Shown in pieces: positions 30,474 through 40,359 of a DNA stretch of 64,000 bases. The notes below the pieces were generated by a model that saw only the letters and a program-made list of their open reading frames with translations, ran no database searches and was not told the origin of the DNA. Numbering within the stretch: position 1 is the stretch's first letter; every line of letters starts with the position of its first letter. The position numbers and the translations under genes are program-made. Source of the stretch: Gari tellinella (lineage: Eukaryota; Mollusca; Bivalvia; Cardiida; Psammobiidae); contig OV277861.1 in assembly GCA_922989275.2 (NCBI GenBank), positions 50,693,623 to 50,757,622 of the forward strand, given 5' to 3'.

Positions 30474-32052
30474 GGGGGCAGTACACAGTAAGAGAAGAAA
30501 ATCAGTCCAATTGAGGGGCCACATCACAGATTCCATCTTATTTTTGGATTTTATTACCAGCCTCAAATAAAATGCCCATTAACTCAATGATATATATCCA
30601 CAGGCATGGCAAAACACCCAAAACTGACCTTGTAAACATACATTCAGGCTACAGTGTGGCCAGTTGAATATCAGTTTTAAGTGCGGAAAATTTTGAACAA
30701 AAATGTTCAAATCGTGCCGTTTCAAGATTTTTTTGTGAACTGTTTGCGCTCATATATCACATTGGGAAAATTATTTTTCACATATTCAAAATAAGTCCAT
30801 CTGGATTATTTAGCCAAAACAAGGCGGTTACCTTCTACCCTTTTCACAATTTCAGCTTTTTTTACCCTACCCATAAACAAGAAATATCTTTAAAAAAGAT
30901 ATTCAGCGGAATGGGTGGTGGAATTCATGCTGTAGATGGGTGTGCAAAATTGAATGAAATTGGGTTTTTTTCAAAGAATTTTAATATCTTGGATTGAAAA
31001 GCAAAAAATACACATTCAAGGATAACTATAACTCTGACTAAAAAACTATAAATGTACAGAAATGCAAAACAATAATATAACCCATATCCTAGCTACTGGT
31101 AGGAGATCCTCAGATTAAACTACTGTTCTATATATCAAACTTCATTCATGGGGAGTTTCTTGAAACAAACTATAACTAAATAAACTGTGCATGCCCTTAC
31201 AGAACACCTCACTCTTGTGAATAAATGATGAAACAACACAATTGTGTTTAACTCACTCAAGGCCATTTATGATATTGCTATCAATGTATGGTAAATTTGT
31301 ACAAATAGTTAACAATTAAATAAATTGGTAGTAAACCGTAACAAAACACCTTAGAGGTACCACTGTCTATCTATAGAAAGACAAATTGTCATAATCTTAA
31401 AATAGAAGCATGATGTCATCAGCTCAGTATTAGTAAACACTGCACTGTGTCTCACAATTAGACCAGTAGCACTGGCTACAGTTTATCAGGGCTCTAGATA
31501 AGAGGGAGTAAACTGAACAAATCTAACATTTTCTCACTCATTTCATCACCAAACCCTATGGTGTTACCACTCATTTTTATCGTCTCGAAGAGACTATTCA
31601 ATTGAGTAGGACACCATAGGGTTTAATGCACAAATAAAGTTTTTAAGTTTTGAAATAATTCTCTTATCTGGAGCCCTGGCTACTATCCAATCAGACAATT
31701 CAGTTTCAACAGGTGCTCTTAATTCTAAATTTCTGATCAAATATGATTGGTTGAAATGTTTTTCTAAATAAAAATGTAGGTCTAAATAGATAATAGGCAG
31801 CTCCGCTGAAAAAGCTACAAAAATACACAGACCCCCAGTTTCGCATCTAACACTCAGTGGCATATGCAGGAGCAGCAAAGGTCATGACCTTGGTCATATT
31901 TAAAGTGTTTTAGTGCTGTTCAACCACATTATAATACAATTAAATCATTTTAAAGGCTCACAGTACACTAGAATTCTTCCCATACCTAAAATTAAGGAAT
32001 TTGACCCGGGGCCAATTCGAATATTTCCCAACCTTATTGTGTACTGCCCCCT
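30474..32052. mobile_element. 1.6-kb TIR element with GGGGGCAGTACACA ends, holding a G MITE
   Basis: Left GGGGGCAGTACACAGTAAG and right CTTATTGTGTACTGCCCCC are inverted repeats. A weaker inner match is CCAATTGAGGGGCC against GGGGCCAATTCG. No transposase frame was found. A family G element (31487-31679) is nested inside. Likely a non-autonomous or decayed DNA transposon. Confidence 0.6.
31487..31679. mobile_element. Family G hairpin MITE
   Basis: Ends CAGGGCTCTAGATAAGAGG and TCTTATCTGGAGCCCTGG are inverted. Stem ACCCTATGGTGTTACCACTC, centre CGTCTCGAAGAGAC, mirror ACACCATAGGGTTT. About 193 bp. Confidence 0.8.
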
Positions 32053-32122
32053 TTTCCCTGAATAAACACTAGCGTGTGCTTCGTAGACTGATGCATGCAA
32101 AGTTCACAAAATAAGTTTTATG

Positions 32123-32318
32123 TACAGTCGAACTTCGATATCTCGACATCGCTTAACTCGAACTATCCGATAGTTTAATACATGAACTGCATAGTTTCAT
32201 GCACGGTTAGGTCGAACATACCCATATTTCAAAGTTAAAACGTGGCTCAGCCACGTTTTAACTTTAAAATACGGGTATTTTCGACTTAAGCGAGTCGAGA
32301 TATCGAAGTTCGACTGTA
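32123..32318. mobile_element. Family I hairpin MITE, complete
   Basis: TACAGTCGAACTTCGATATC and GATATCGAAGTTCGACTGTA are exact inverse ends with TA borders. The centre AAAACGTGGCTCAGCCACGT is a second perfect hairpin at about 32237-32262. Long arms pair over most of the 196 bp. Confidence 0.85.
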
Positions 32319-32512
32319 TTTCTAACTGGAGGAAATCTTTGGACAGTGTTTCATGACATGTTTAATATGAAATGATCTTCTGTTTATACCAACACTGCAG
32401 TGTCTTTAGATCAGCTTTATAATCTTAAATGAAAGCGTCCTGCAAACAATATTCATTCAGGCATATACGAGCTAAGCAAACAAATTCGAGAATACGGTAA
32501 ATTACACAGTGG
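32319..32512. other. Unassigned intronic spacer
   Basis: No feature recognised between the I and A elements. Confidence 0.3.
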
Positions 32513-32756
32513 AGAAAACGTAATTCTTTCCCAATAAACGCGTTAACGCTAACACTATTATTTCCATAACAAACAGTTTGAAGCCAGATCAGACGCCGGG
32601 TAACCCGGCGTCTGATCTGGCTCCAAACTGTTTGTCACTCAGATAAAAATAGATAGAGAACAATTTCAAAACGTTGTTATTTTCTACATTTTAGTGTTTT
32701 ACGTTTGCGTTTTGTTTGCGTTTTAAACAGGAAAGAATAACGTTTTCTCCACTGTA
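32513..32756 (+). mobile_element. Family A variant hairpin MITE
   Basis: TACACAGTGGAGAAAACGTA to ACGTTTTCTCCACTGTA. Core 32570-32634, one mismatch in the outer arm (TTTGAAGCC). The ends use GAAAACGT rather than GAATCTG, a second A subfamily shared with 22132 and 34115. Confidence 0.85.
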
Positions 32757-32859
32757 GGCATTCACCTAAAACAAATAAAACTCAAAGCAGACAGTCGATA
32801 AATGCTGCATGACATTAATCCCCATGGTATGAAGCGCGACTACATCTGAAGTGCTAGTT

Positions 32860-33188
32860 GGTTGTATCTAGATTAGACGCTTAGTAACTCCGCGTCAGAT
32901 CTGGATCCAAGTTTTTACACTTGTTTTGATGTTTCATGATAATGCAAAATTGCTTGAACCCTTGCAATGCACATTTTTCGTGAGATTGTTACCCCTTCAC
33001 CGTTTCATTCACCGTCTGCTTCAATTTTGTTGCCTGCAATGTATTTTCAAAGGAAAAAATAAGGCAGTGTGGCTGGAGACTTTTCAAAACGAGTGTCATA
33101 CAGTTTGGATCCTGTTTCACGGCGTCTGATCAGAATCCAAACTGTTTGCAAACGCGCTTTTAAGCGTCATTGAGAGCTAAAGAGTTAA
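32860..33188. mobile_element. Two decayed family E MITEs
   Basis: First piece, 32860-32925: AGATTAGACGCTTAGTAACTC and TCAGATCTGGATCCAAG, a worn hairpin. Second, 32990-33188: TACCCCTTCACCGTTTCATTC, stem reduced to TTTGGATCCTG plus CGGCGTCTGATCAG, right end GAGAGCTAAAGAGTTAA. The inner left arm of the second was deleted. Confidence 0.6.
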
Positions 33189-33322
33189 AACTTGCAGACA
33201 GCATTTTCACACAGGATTTTTCAGGATGATAACGGCATTGGAATTAATCGGTGCGCAAATACGGATTTGTCGAACAATACTCATCATCTACCGAGAATTG
33301 AAGATCATTCCATGGGTAATGG

Positions 33323-33547
33323 TTTAACCCACGCAACCCTAGCGACGAGTAACCCCGTCATTTACAAACAGTTTACTTGAAAAGAGTACACTTTGACTAT
33401 AGGAGCCCTCTGATCAGGGTCTTCACTGTTTGTCATTTTGTAATATATGGCAAGAACAAACCCTAAATAGTCAAACATGAACTGGAGTTCATTATAAATT
33501 GGATTTGTCTATTTGAAGTTTCAGGGGTGAATGGGTGAATGGGTTAA
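33323..33547 (-). mobile_element. Family D MITE with one hairpin arm deleted
   Basis: Reverse orientation: TTAACCCACGCAACCCTAGC to GGGGTGAATGGGTGAATGGG and TTAAG. Only GGAGCCCTCTGATCAGGGTC of the stem remains. GGTGAAT is duplicated at the right end. Confidence 0.75.
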
Positions 33548-33645
33548 GGCATTGTGAACGTATTTAGTAGTATACGAATTTTGCAAATATCTCTGCACGG
33601 TGCGGATGAATTCGTTTCAACAAATATGCGCACTTACGATTCTGT

Positions 33646-33870
33646 GGCCCGTTCCATAAAACTTCGTACGACAAAAACGGTCGTAAGTCAGATTATGAAA
33701 TTTATTTCTCCATATCCTGTCTTGTGACATCTCTTTGGAATCGTCTTGAAAAGACGATTCCAAAGAGATGTCTCAAGACAGGATTAGATACAGAAATCAC
33801 AAATTAAATGTATTTTAAAGTTTTGATTTACGACCGTTTTTACAGTACGAAGTTTAATGAAACGGGCCCC
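33646..33870. mobile_element. Family F hairpin MITE
   Basis: GGCCCGTTCCATAAAACTTC and GAAGTTTAATGAAACGGGCC ends are inverted. Further inside CGTACGACAAAAACGGTCG pairs with CGACCGTTTTTACAGTACG. The core stem TCCTGTCTTGTGACATCTC is centred on CGTCTTGAAAAGACG. About 225 bp. Confidence 0.85.
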
Positions 33871-34114
33871 AGGTAAGACGCAGATTACTTATACGTCTGA
33901 CTTGGATAAAATTATTCGACATTCAATGCGATGATATTTTCTGAAAGAAATATTTTATCCTGAGACCTGTTGCAGACAACAATAGCCTGGTGCACTAGAA
34001 TTAGAATTAGCGTCACCATGCGCGGATCCAGATAGACACCCCCCCCCCCCCTTTTTTCAAAATTCAAAACAGGGATAGACTTAGAGAAAGGCACTGAAGT
34101 TATGTTTGAAGTGG

Positions 34115-34322
34115 AGTAGACGTTATTCTTTCCCGTTTAAACTACACGCAAATGCAATGCATTACACTGTATAGAAAGTGGCAATTTCTTGAAAATGTTG
34201 AGTTTATTGGTCTGAAGTCGGGTTACCTTGCGTCTGATATGGCTCCAAAACCGTTTGTAACTCAAATGTTTTTTACATTGAATGTGTTTATTTGGAAAGA
34301 AATGATGTCTTCTCCAGTGTAT
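34115..34322. mobile_element. Decayed family A variant
   Basis: GAAGTGGAGTAGACGTTATTC to TGTCTTCTCCAGTGTA. The hairpin survives only as CGGGTTACCTTGCGTCTGAT and ATGGCTCCAAAACCGTTTG. A 10-base C run lies just upstream, at about 34040-34050. Confidence 0.6.
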
Positions 34323-34389
34323 GCTAAATATTCTCAATTGGACCTCACAGTATGTGGAAATAATCGCTGTAGCTGCGCACTTTGTCTTT

Positions 34390-34759
34390 GGTATCACAGC
34401 GTTCCATCTCTACAACCACATCCAATGGGAGACAAAAACTGTGTGCGTTGTTCGGAGGAAGTCGTTATAGGGAGGGAAATTGGCTTACAATTGCAAACAG
34501 TTTGAATCCAGATCAGACGCCGCGTAACGCGGCGTCTGATCAGGATTCAAGCTGTCTGTAACTCATTATTAAGTTTTTCGGTCAAAATGTCCATTATGTA
34601 ACTTTGAGAAAAACAGCAGACGACAAATTTAAGCAAACTGTAAATATTACAGCCATAAAAAGCGTTAGACATAATTGTCTTATTTGGGGAACAGCAGCAA
34701 GGGGCGTTGTAAGGAGGGAGTCGTTGTTGAGAGGGTCGTTGTAGGGAGGGAACACTGTA
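34390..34759. mobile_element. Family H hairpin MITE next to the glycosyltransferase acceptor
   Basis: CAGCGTTCCATCTCTACAAC to GGTAGGGAGGG-like end GGAACACTGTA. Core at about 34494-34559: CAAACAGTTTGAATCCAGAT, centre CGCGTAACGCG, mirror GATTCAAGCTGTCTG. It ends 27 bp before exon 2 of the glycosyltransferase gene, just outside its pyrimidine tract. Confidence 0.75.
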
Positions 34760-34786
34760 TATTTACCGGTTTTGTTCTACTTTCAG

Positions 34787-35626
34787 AATAACCCCAACTG
34801 GGAATACTACCTGTGGACGGATGACAACTTGCGTTCCCTGGTAAAGGACCACTACCCCATGCTTCTGCCTCTATGGGACGACTGCGTCGTGTACGACAAA
34901 CGTCAACGTCTCTTCAATATCATACGTTACGTCATATTGTACGTTTACGGTGGAGTATTCGCCGATATTGACACGATCAACTACCGACCCTTGGATACCG
35001 CTATTACAAAATACAGCTGCATTATCCCAACCGAACCGTTTGAACACGCATTCCGAACAAATGTACCGTATACGTTGACACATAGCGTCATGTTTTGTCG
35101 TCCTGGTCACCCGTTCTTTAAATACATCCTGGACAACTTACACATGTACGAGCACCTGAACAATCATTGGGACGCTGTGGGACCAGGGTTCTTCACCACA
35201 CAGTATAAAATATACATGCAGCGATATAGACAACAAAACGAGAACACCATCAACTCGGATCTGAGCATGGGCAACACGTACCCGTACTTCTACCACGAGC
35301 CAATTCCGTCGGAACACCCGGATGCTGTGTATATTGCGAATTCTCAATATTTCACCGGGCTGGGGGATTCAAGTTTATATTCGCTGATGTATAGGGAGTG
35401 CCAAAACTTCCACAACCTTCATTTCCTACATCAAAAAGCGTGTATACATTTACAGTTACAGGGCCTCGTGCGAGGGAGAAATGAGTTCACATACATACAG
35501 CATTTGTGGCAAAATAACTGGTATGCTTGGAATAAACAGACTATCTATGTAAAAGCATACAGGTATTTCTTTGGGTATGATATACGTTCTATTGTTCCTC
35601 ACGTTAAGATTTATAAAAGTTTCTGA
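34787..35626 (+). CDS. DXD-type glycosyltransferase, second coding exon
   Basis: Acceptor TTTTGTTCTACTTTCAG precedes AATAACCC, phase 0. Residues 107-385, stop TGA at 35624. NNPNWEYYLWTDDN (107-120) continues the family core. RQRLFNIIRYVILYVYGGVF leads to the metal/nucleotide-sugar DXD motif ADID (D166 and D168). Next come THSVMFCRPGHPFF and GPGFFT-type motifs. The length of 385 fits a complete animal protein of this family. With exon 1 the protein reads through without a break, so the gene is probably functional despite its repeat-filled intron. The family transfers hexoses in the Golgi; its animal members are poorly characterised, so a specific substrate is not claimed. AATAAA at 35760 is a candidate polyadenylation signal, about 135 bp after the stop. 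Confidence 0.9.
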   Translation, partial: NNPNWEYYLWTDDNLRSLVKDHYPMLLPLWDDCVVYDKRQRLFNIIRYVILYVYGGVFADIDTINYRPLDTAITKYSCIIPTEPFEHAFRTNVPYTLTHSVMFCRPGHPFFKYILDNLHMYEHLNNHWDAVGPGFFTTQYKIYMQRYRQQNENTINSDLSMGNTYPYFYHEPIPSEHPDAVYIANSQYFTGLGDSSLYSLMYRECQNFHNLHFLHQKACIHLQLQGLVRGRNEFTYIQHLWQNNWYAWNKQTIYVKAYRYFFGYDIRSIVPHVKIYKSF

Positions 35627-35759
35627 TAATGACGGTCATTTTAAAACAATGAGATTAGATTATATTTTCAAAATTCGCATGCTCCTCAATTTCCTAGGTG
35701 TACCGATTGTGATGGGCTATAATTATGGGACATGTCAACATGCTTTATTGCACACAAAA

Positions 35760-35765
35760 AATAAA
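35760..35765 (+). terminator. Candidate polyadenylation signal of the glycosyltransferase gene
   Basis: AATAAA about 135 bp downstream of the stop, in the A-rich context CACACAAAAAATAAAG. No other signal is closer. Confidence 0.5.
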
Positions 35766-35868
35766 GTTTACTGACACTTCAATCAATGTAGACCCAGATG
35801 AGAAAGCCTGACTTTAGTAAGCATTGTGATTGATTTTGGGTCTACAATGATAACTGTAAACAACATCA

Positions 35869-36109
35869 GGGCCCGTTTCATAAAACTTCGTACGACAAAA
35901 ACGATCGTAAGTCTAAACTTTAAAATAATTTTAATTTCTGATTTCTCCATCTAATCCTGTCTTGTGACATCTTTTTGGAATCGTCTTGAAAAGACGATTC
36001 CAAAAAGATGTCACAAAACAGGATTAGATGGAGAAATAAATAATTATTGAGGCTTTTATAATCTGACTTAGGACCATTGTCGTACGAAGTTTTATGAAAC
36101 GTGTCCCAG
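35869..36109. mobile_element. Family F hairpin MITE
   Basis: GGGCCCGTTTCATAAAACTT and AAGTTTTATGAAACGTGTCC ends. Long stem 35948-36036, TCCATCTAATCCTGTCTTGT, centred on CGTCTTGAAAAGACG and almost perfect. Lies just downstream of the glycosyltransferase polyadenylation signal. Confidence 0.87.
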
Positions 36110-36306
36110 GCCCAGAGAACGGTCTCAGCCTCACCCTCCAACGATTTATAACATCAGGCCCTGTGTACAAAACTATTTGACAATTGTCGAGGAAGGATAC
36201 CAGTGCCAGGCGCTCGGCTGTGAGTGGGGATTCTGTCCTCCGGTTGTGTTTTCTCGGTGACCTATCTCATGTGGTGATTTGCTGATTATGCAATATGTTG
36301 GTTTTT

Positions 36307-37027
36307 AGCTCGACTATTCGAAGAATATGGAGAGCTATTACATTCACCCTTGCGTCGGCTGCTTGTTAAGATTGTTGATCAACATAGAAAATGCCATCCT
36401 TTTAAAGCATATATCACTTATGTTGCATTTTAATTTTACCATTTACTAGTACATCTAACCTGCCCTCAATCACCAAGGAGGACAATTCTAGATGGTAGTT
36501 TGGGCGAATTATCTCCCCTTTTGCACTTAGACATCCACGTTAAGATGTTTGACCAACCTGGAAAATGCCATCCTCTTAAAGCATATATCACTGCAACTTA
36601 TGTTTTTATTCAATAATCGCTTTACCTCAAACATCTTACTTGCTCCAGACTAGATGCGCACCATTCCAGATGGTATTTTGTATGAATTATCTTCCCTTTT
36701 GAACTTAGACATCCACGTTAAAAAGATTTTTGATCAACCTAGAAAATGCCCTTCACTTGAGGCATTTATCACTACAACTAATATTTTCATTCAATAATCG
36801 CTTCACCTCAAACATATTACTTGTCCTACACTAGATGCACATAATTCTAGATGGTATTTTGTATGAATTATCTCTCTTTTTACTTAGACATCCACATTAA
36901 GATGTTTGATCAACCTATAGAAAATGCCCTTCACTTAAAGCATACATCACTAATGTTTTAATTCCATAACTGCTTTCAGTACAAAGGAGCAGATAGTCGA
37001 GCTTGCTGTCTTACGGACAGCTCTTGT
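36307..37027 (+). mobile_element. Helitron-like non-autonomous element (HINE/pearl-like), copy 2
   Basis: Starts AGCTCGACTATTCGAAGAAT and ends with ATAGTCGAGCT, hairpin GCTGTC-TTAC-GGACAGC, then TCTTG. AGCTCGACTAT/ATAGTCGAGCT is a perfect 11-bp sub-terminal inverted repeat. Four tandem core units of about 178 bp are marked by GAAAATGCC at 36386, 36560, 36741 and 36919. Core units differ from copy 1 while the ends agree. Confidence 0.75.
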
Positions 37028-37029
37028 TT

Positions 37030-37411
37030 ATATTCTATATTTTTGCTAACTCGTACACTCTATAAGTCGAATGCAACCCGTAATTCAAAGTTTAATGGAC
37101 ATAAGTTTATAAAACGAAGACGCGTGTGTTTGGGAAAAGGGGGGATGGGGAGGGGGCGATCTTTAACCTCATTTCCTCCCAAAACACATTTTACTTATTA
37201 GTGTAGATGAAAATTACGGAAAGCATATATTGTACGCTGTTTTTATTGTTGAATACCTAAATCATGAAATGGTGGACAATTCCTGCATAATATAATGTAA
37301 ACTGTTGTGACACCACTCAGGTCTGCGAATCCCAGATCATCGTCGTCATCATCTTCACTAATTTCATCACTGGACAGGGTATACTCACACGTCGCGATAC
37401 GGTTAATACAC
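37030..37411. other. Unassigned stretch
   Basis: Includes a GGGGGGATGGGGAGGGGGCG purine tract near 37139-37158. No gene recognised. Confidence 0.35.
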
Positions 37412-37662
37412 TTAACCCTTTACCTCATAGCCTATTTCTAGTTTTGAAGACAGGTGACCACTTAAAGCAGGTTGAAAGTAAAGCAGAATGTGCCTTAAGG
37501 CACATTCTGCTTTACTTTCAGCCTGCTTTAAGCTAAAATCTGCTAGGCTAAATAAAATAGTTGTAATAATAATTGTTCCTGAGGGTATAAACTAGAACAT
37601 TTTTCTTCAGAGTAGGAATAAATTAAATACGCTAAAAGTCGCTTCTATGGGGGAAAGGGTTA
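37412..37662. mobile_element. Family B hairpin MITE with compensated centre
   Basis: TTAACCCTTTACCTCATAG to ATGGGGGAAAGGGTTA. Core 37462-37531. The centre is GTGCCTTAAGGCAC rather than GCGCCTTAAGGCGC, so both sides of one base pair changed and pairing is kept. Confidence 0.87.
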
Positions 37663-37679
37663 TGCATAGTGTCTACTAA

Positions 37680-37770
37680 GTGGTCATTGGCAAACAGTGT
37701 AGACTCTTATGAGACGCCGCGTTACGCCGCGTCTCATCAGAGTCTACACTGTTTGCTAGATCATGTGAAA
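37680..37770. mobile_element. Family J hairpin core
   Basis: Hairpin at about 37690-37754: arms CAAACAGTGTAGACTCTTAT and mirror, inner GAGACGCCGCG/CGCGTCTC with one mismatch. Termini of the element are not clear. Confidence 0.65.
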
Positions 37771-38001
37771 TATTTTCTGTATGGACAAACAATGCAGTGT
37801 CTATAGATCGCCCTTGTAGATCCACAATGAACTCTTCCTGCAAGTATACAGGTAGAGTTAGTTGCAATATCCAGGCATAAATGGGCCCAGCTGACAGAAG
37901 GGGCTTTTCATCTGAATATGTATCTTTGTACATTCTTTTAACTCACTCACCCCAGAGGACAGTATATCGTTATTTTCACAGTGATGAGCCGATGCTGACC
38001 A

Positions 38002-38235
38002 GGGGCCCGTTTCATAAAACTTCGTACGACAAATATTGTCGTTAGTCAGATTATAAAATTATTTCTCCATCTAATCCTGTCTTGTGACATATCTTTGGAG
38101 TCGTCTTTTCAAGACGATTCCAAAGAGATGTCACAAGAGATAATATAAGATAGAGAAATCAGAAATCAAATGTATTTTAAAGTTTTTGACTTACGACCGT
38201 TTTTTTCGTACGAAGTTTTATGAAACGGGACCCAG
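38002..38235. mobile_element. Family F hairpin MITE, first of a tandem pair
   Basis: GGGGCCCGTTTCATAAAACT to TTTTATGAAACGGGACCCAG. Stem about 38070-38150 with small mismatches (GGAGTCGTCTTTTCAAGACG centre). Confidence 0.82.
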
Positions 38236-38453
38236 GATCCCGTTTTATGAAACATCGTACGACAAAATGGTCGTAGTCAGATTCTAAAAATATCAAAAAA
38301 TTTTTCTCCATCTTGAAAAGACTATTCCCAAGAGATGTCGCAAGACATGATTAGATAGAGAAATCAGAAATTATAATAATAATATTATGTATTTTAAAGT
38401 TTTGACTTATGACCGTTTTTTGTCTTGCGAAGTTTTATAAAAACGGGCCCCAG
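38236..38453. mobile_element. Family F MITE, second of a tandem pair, degenerate
   Basis: GATCCCGTTTTATGAAACAT to AAAAACGGGCCCCAG. The left inner arm is deleted (TTTTTCTCCATCTTGAAAAG). Starts immediately after the preceding F copy. Confidence 0.7.
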
Positions 38454-38515
38454 AGCCGCAAGGCTGGGATGAAGCATCATTGTATTTGGCTTTGAGTGGA
38501 TGTTAATCCTTCTAA

Positions 38516-38541
38516 TAAATCATCATCATCATCATCATCTT
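38516..38541. repeat. (ATC)n microsatellite
   Basis: AATCATCATCATCATCATCA tract of about 8 units after TCTAATAA. May be the simple tail of a retroelement 3' end (preceding GGCTGGGATGAAGCATC). Confidence 0.6.
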
Positions 38542-38739
38542 GGGTAACTCCGAGTAGTTTGCGGTATTGGTAGGCATCAAAGGTGTGTGGTTGTGCAAGA
38601 TGTTGTAAGTTCAAGTTACCAAATGTATTTTAAGTGGTTGTATAGCTGGGCGGGAGTGTTGTTATGTTTAATACGTTATCTTACAATTTGTATTACAAAA
38701 TAGTCCTATCACGGTCTCATGAGTGTGCCTTTTCGTATG

Positions 38740-38834
38740 CTTACGAAAGCTTACGGAGCTTTCTGTTTAACTGTCACCTTGCTTTAAGCTGCCCCCTGTG
38801 TTTTGTACGACTAATTAGTTAGAGAGGTTTTACT
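38740..38834. mobile_element. Family C right-half relic
   Basis: CGGAGCTTTCTGTTTAACTG, CACCTTGCTTTAAGCTG and TTAGAGAGGTTTTACTG are the right arm and end. Left half absent. Confidence 0.65.
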
Positions 38835-38913
38835 GCTTATTGTTTTACTGTACATTGTATGTAAACATATATATACATGTATATATAAACCATTAGTACG
38901 TGAGTCCCACATA

Positions 38914-39163
38914 TACAGTGGAGAATCTGTTATTATTTCCCGTTTAAACGCAAACGTACGCAAACGCAAAACACTAAAACGTAGAAAAGTACAACTTTTG
39001 GACAATTCTGATAATTCATATTTATCTTGGTGGCAAACAGTTTGGAGCCTGATCAGACGCCGGGTTACCCGGCGTCTGATCTGGCTCCAAACTGTTTGCA
39101 CTGCAAATAATAGTTTTAGCGTAAACGCGTTTATTGGGAAAGAATAACAGATTCTCCACTGTA
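38914..39163 (-). mobile_element. Family A hairpin MITE, complete, reverse orientation
   Basis: 250 bp, TACAGTGGAGAATCTG and CAGATTCTCCACTGTA ends. Core 39034-39098 carries a T/T mismatch, GAGCCTGATC against GATCTGGCTC, which is the A/A mismatch of other copies read on the other strand. TA at both edges. Confidence 0.9.
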
Positions 39164-39287
39164 CATTAAATGTATATCATAAGTACGCATCTTGTTGATT
39201 TCATATGGTGATATTATGAGTGAAGTATTTTGGGGCCAAAACATTGATCGTCATCACAGTTTCAGTAAAATATAAATTATAAGCAGT

Positions 39288-39518
39288 TACAGTGGAGAAA
39301 TGGTGTATACGTTAAAGCTATTATTTCCAGTACAAACAGTTTGGAGCCAGATCAGACGCCGGGTAACCTGGCGTCTGATCAGGCTCCAAAGTGTTTGCCA
39401 CTCAGATTAAAATTAAAAATCAGGATCGTCAATAAGTTGTCATTTTCTATATTTCATAGCAATGCGTTTACGTTTTGTTTGCGTTTAAACGGGAAAGAAA
39501 TACGTGTTATCCACTGTA
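39288..39518 (+). mobile_element. Family A variant hairpin MITE
   Basis: TACAGTGGAGAAATGGTG to GTGTTATCCACTGTA. Core 39334-39398 with the A/A mismatch plus two more (GTAACCTGGCG, CCAAAGTGTTTG). The left subterminal part is about 18 bp shorter than usual. Confidence 0.82.
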
Positions 39519-39689
39519 ACCCCTTTGCTCTGAAACGGTACCTGGGTTTGTTCACTCTATCTTAAAAGCTGATTACGATACATCCAACTGTTGTTTTTAA
39601 CTGTCGCTATGAAAAATGTGTGTACGTTTTCGCATTCGTCATATTCTGCTTGAATAGTAGATTTGAACCAAAAGCATTGCACACATTAT

Positions 39690-39985
39690 TAAAGCAGACA
39701 GTATTTTGTCGGTGAAGGGGGTAAAGAAAACGGCTAATTTTGTCAGTGAAAGGGGGAAAGAAAACGGTTAATTTTGTCAGGGAAAGGGGTAAAGAAAACG
39801 GTTAATTTTGTCAATGAAAGGGGGTAGAAAAAAGGCTAATTTTGTCAGTGAAAGGGGGAAAGAAAACGGTTAATTTTGTCAGGGAAAGGGGGACAGAAAG
39901 CGGTTAATTTTGTCAGTGAAAGGGGGGAAGAAAACGTTTAATTTTGTCAGTGAAAGGGGTAAAGAAAACGGTTAAACTTTGGTTA
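39690..39985. repeat. 34-bp minisatellite grown from a MITE end
   Basis: TTTTGTC recurs at 39704, 39738, 39772, 39806, 39840, 39874, 39908 and 39942: exactly 34 bp each time, eight units. The unit is TTTTGTCAGTGAAAGGGGG followed by AAAGAAAACGGTTAA. The first unit follows AAAGCAGACAG and reads GTCGGTGAAGGGGG, the usual right terminus of an E/J MITE, so the array appears to include the MITE end plus flank. Confidence 0.8.
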
Positions 39986-40359
39986 AATGGTTAAAGAAAG
40001 GAAGTGGTTAGAGTTACGGGTCCGTAACTCACGCCTCCCAGGCTAGTTTTACGAACCGGCATCTAGCCCGTCCTCATAGGATTCGCTAGGGTAATAATTT
40101 AAAAGTTCAATAATAGTTGGCATGTACTTGTTATTATCCCATAATATGCATATAAACAACTTTAAATACCTACTTTCAGTATTGTTTTCAGCTATAAACC
40201 AATATTTTAGATAATATGTCTCTGTCGGTATCAGTATTGTTAGAATTATGAATGGGTGATCAATAAAATTAAAGGGACCTTGTACTGATAATAGTTACTC
40301 ATCGTATTTGTTTTGATTATGAACTTACTATAATGTTATAAAACCAAGTTAAAACTTAC
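39986..40359. other. Unassigned stretch
   Basis: A small inverted pair AGTTACGGGTCCGTAACT lies at 40012-40029. No gene recognised. Confidence 0.4.
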
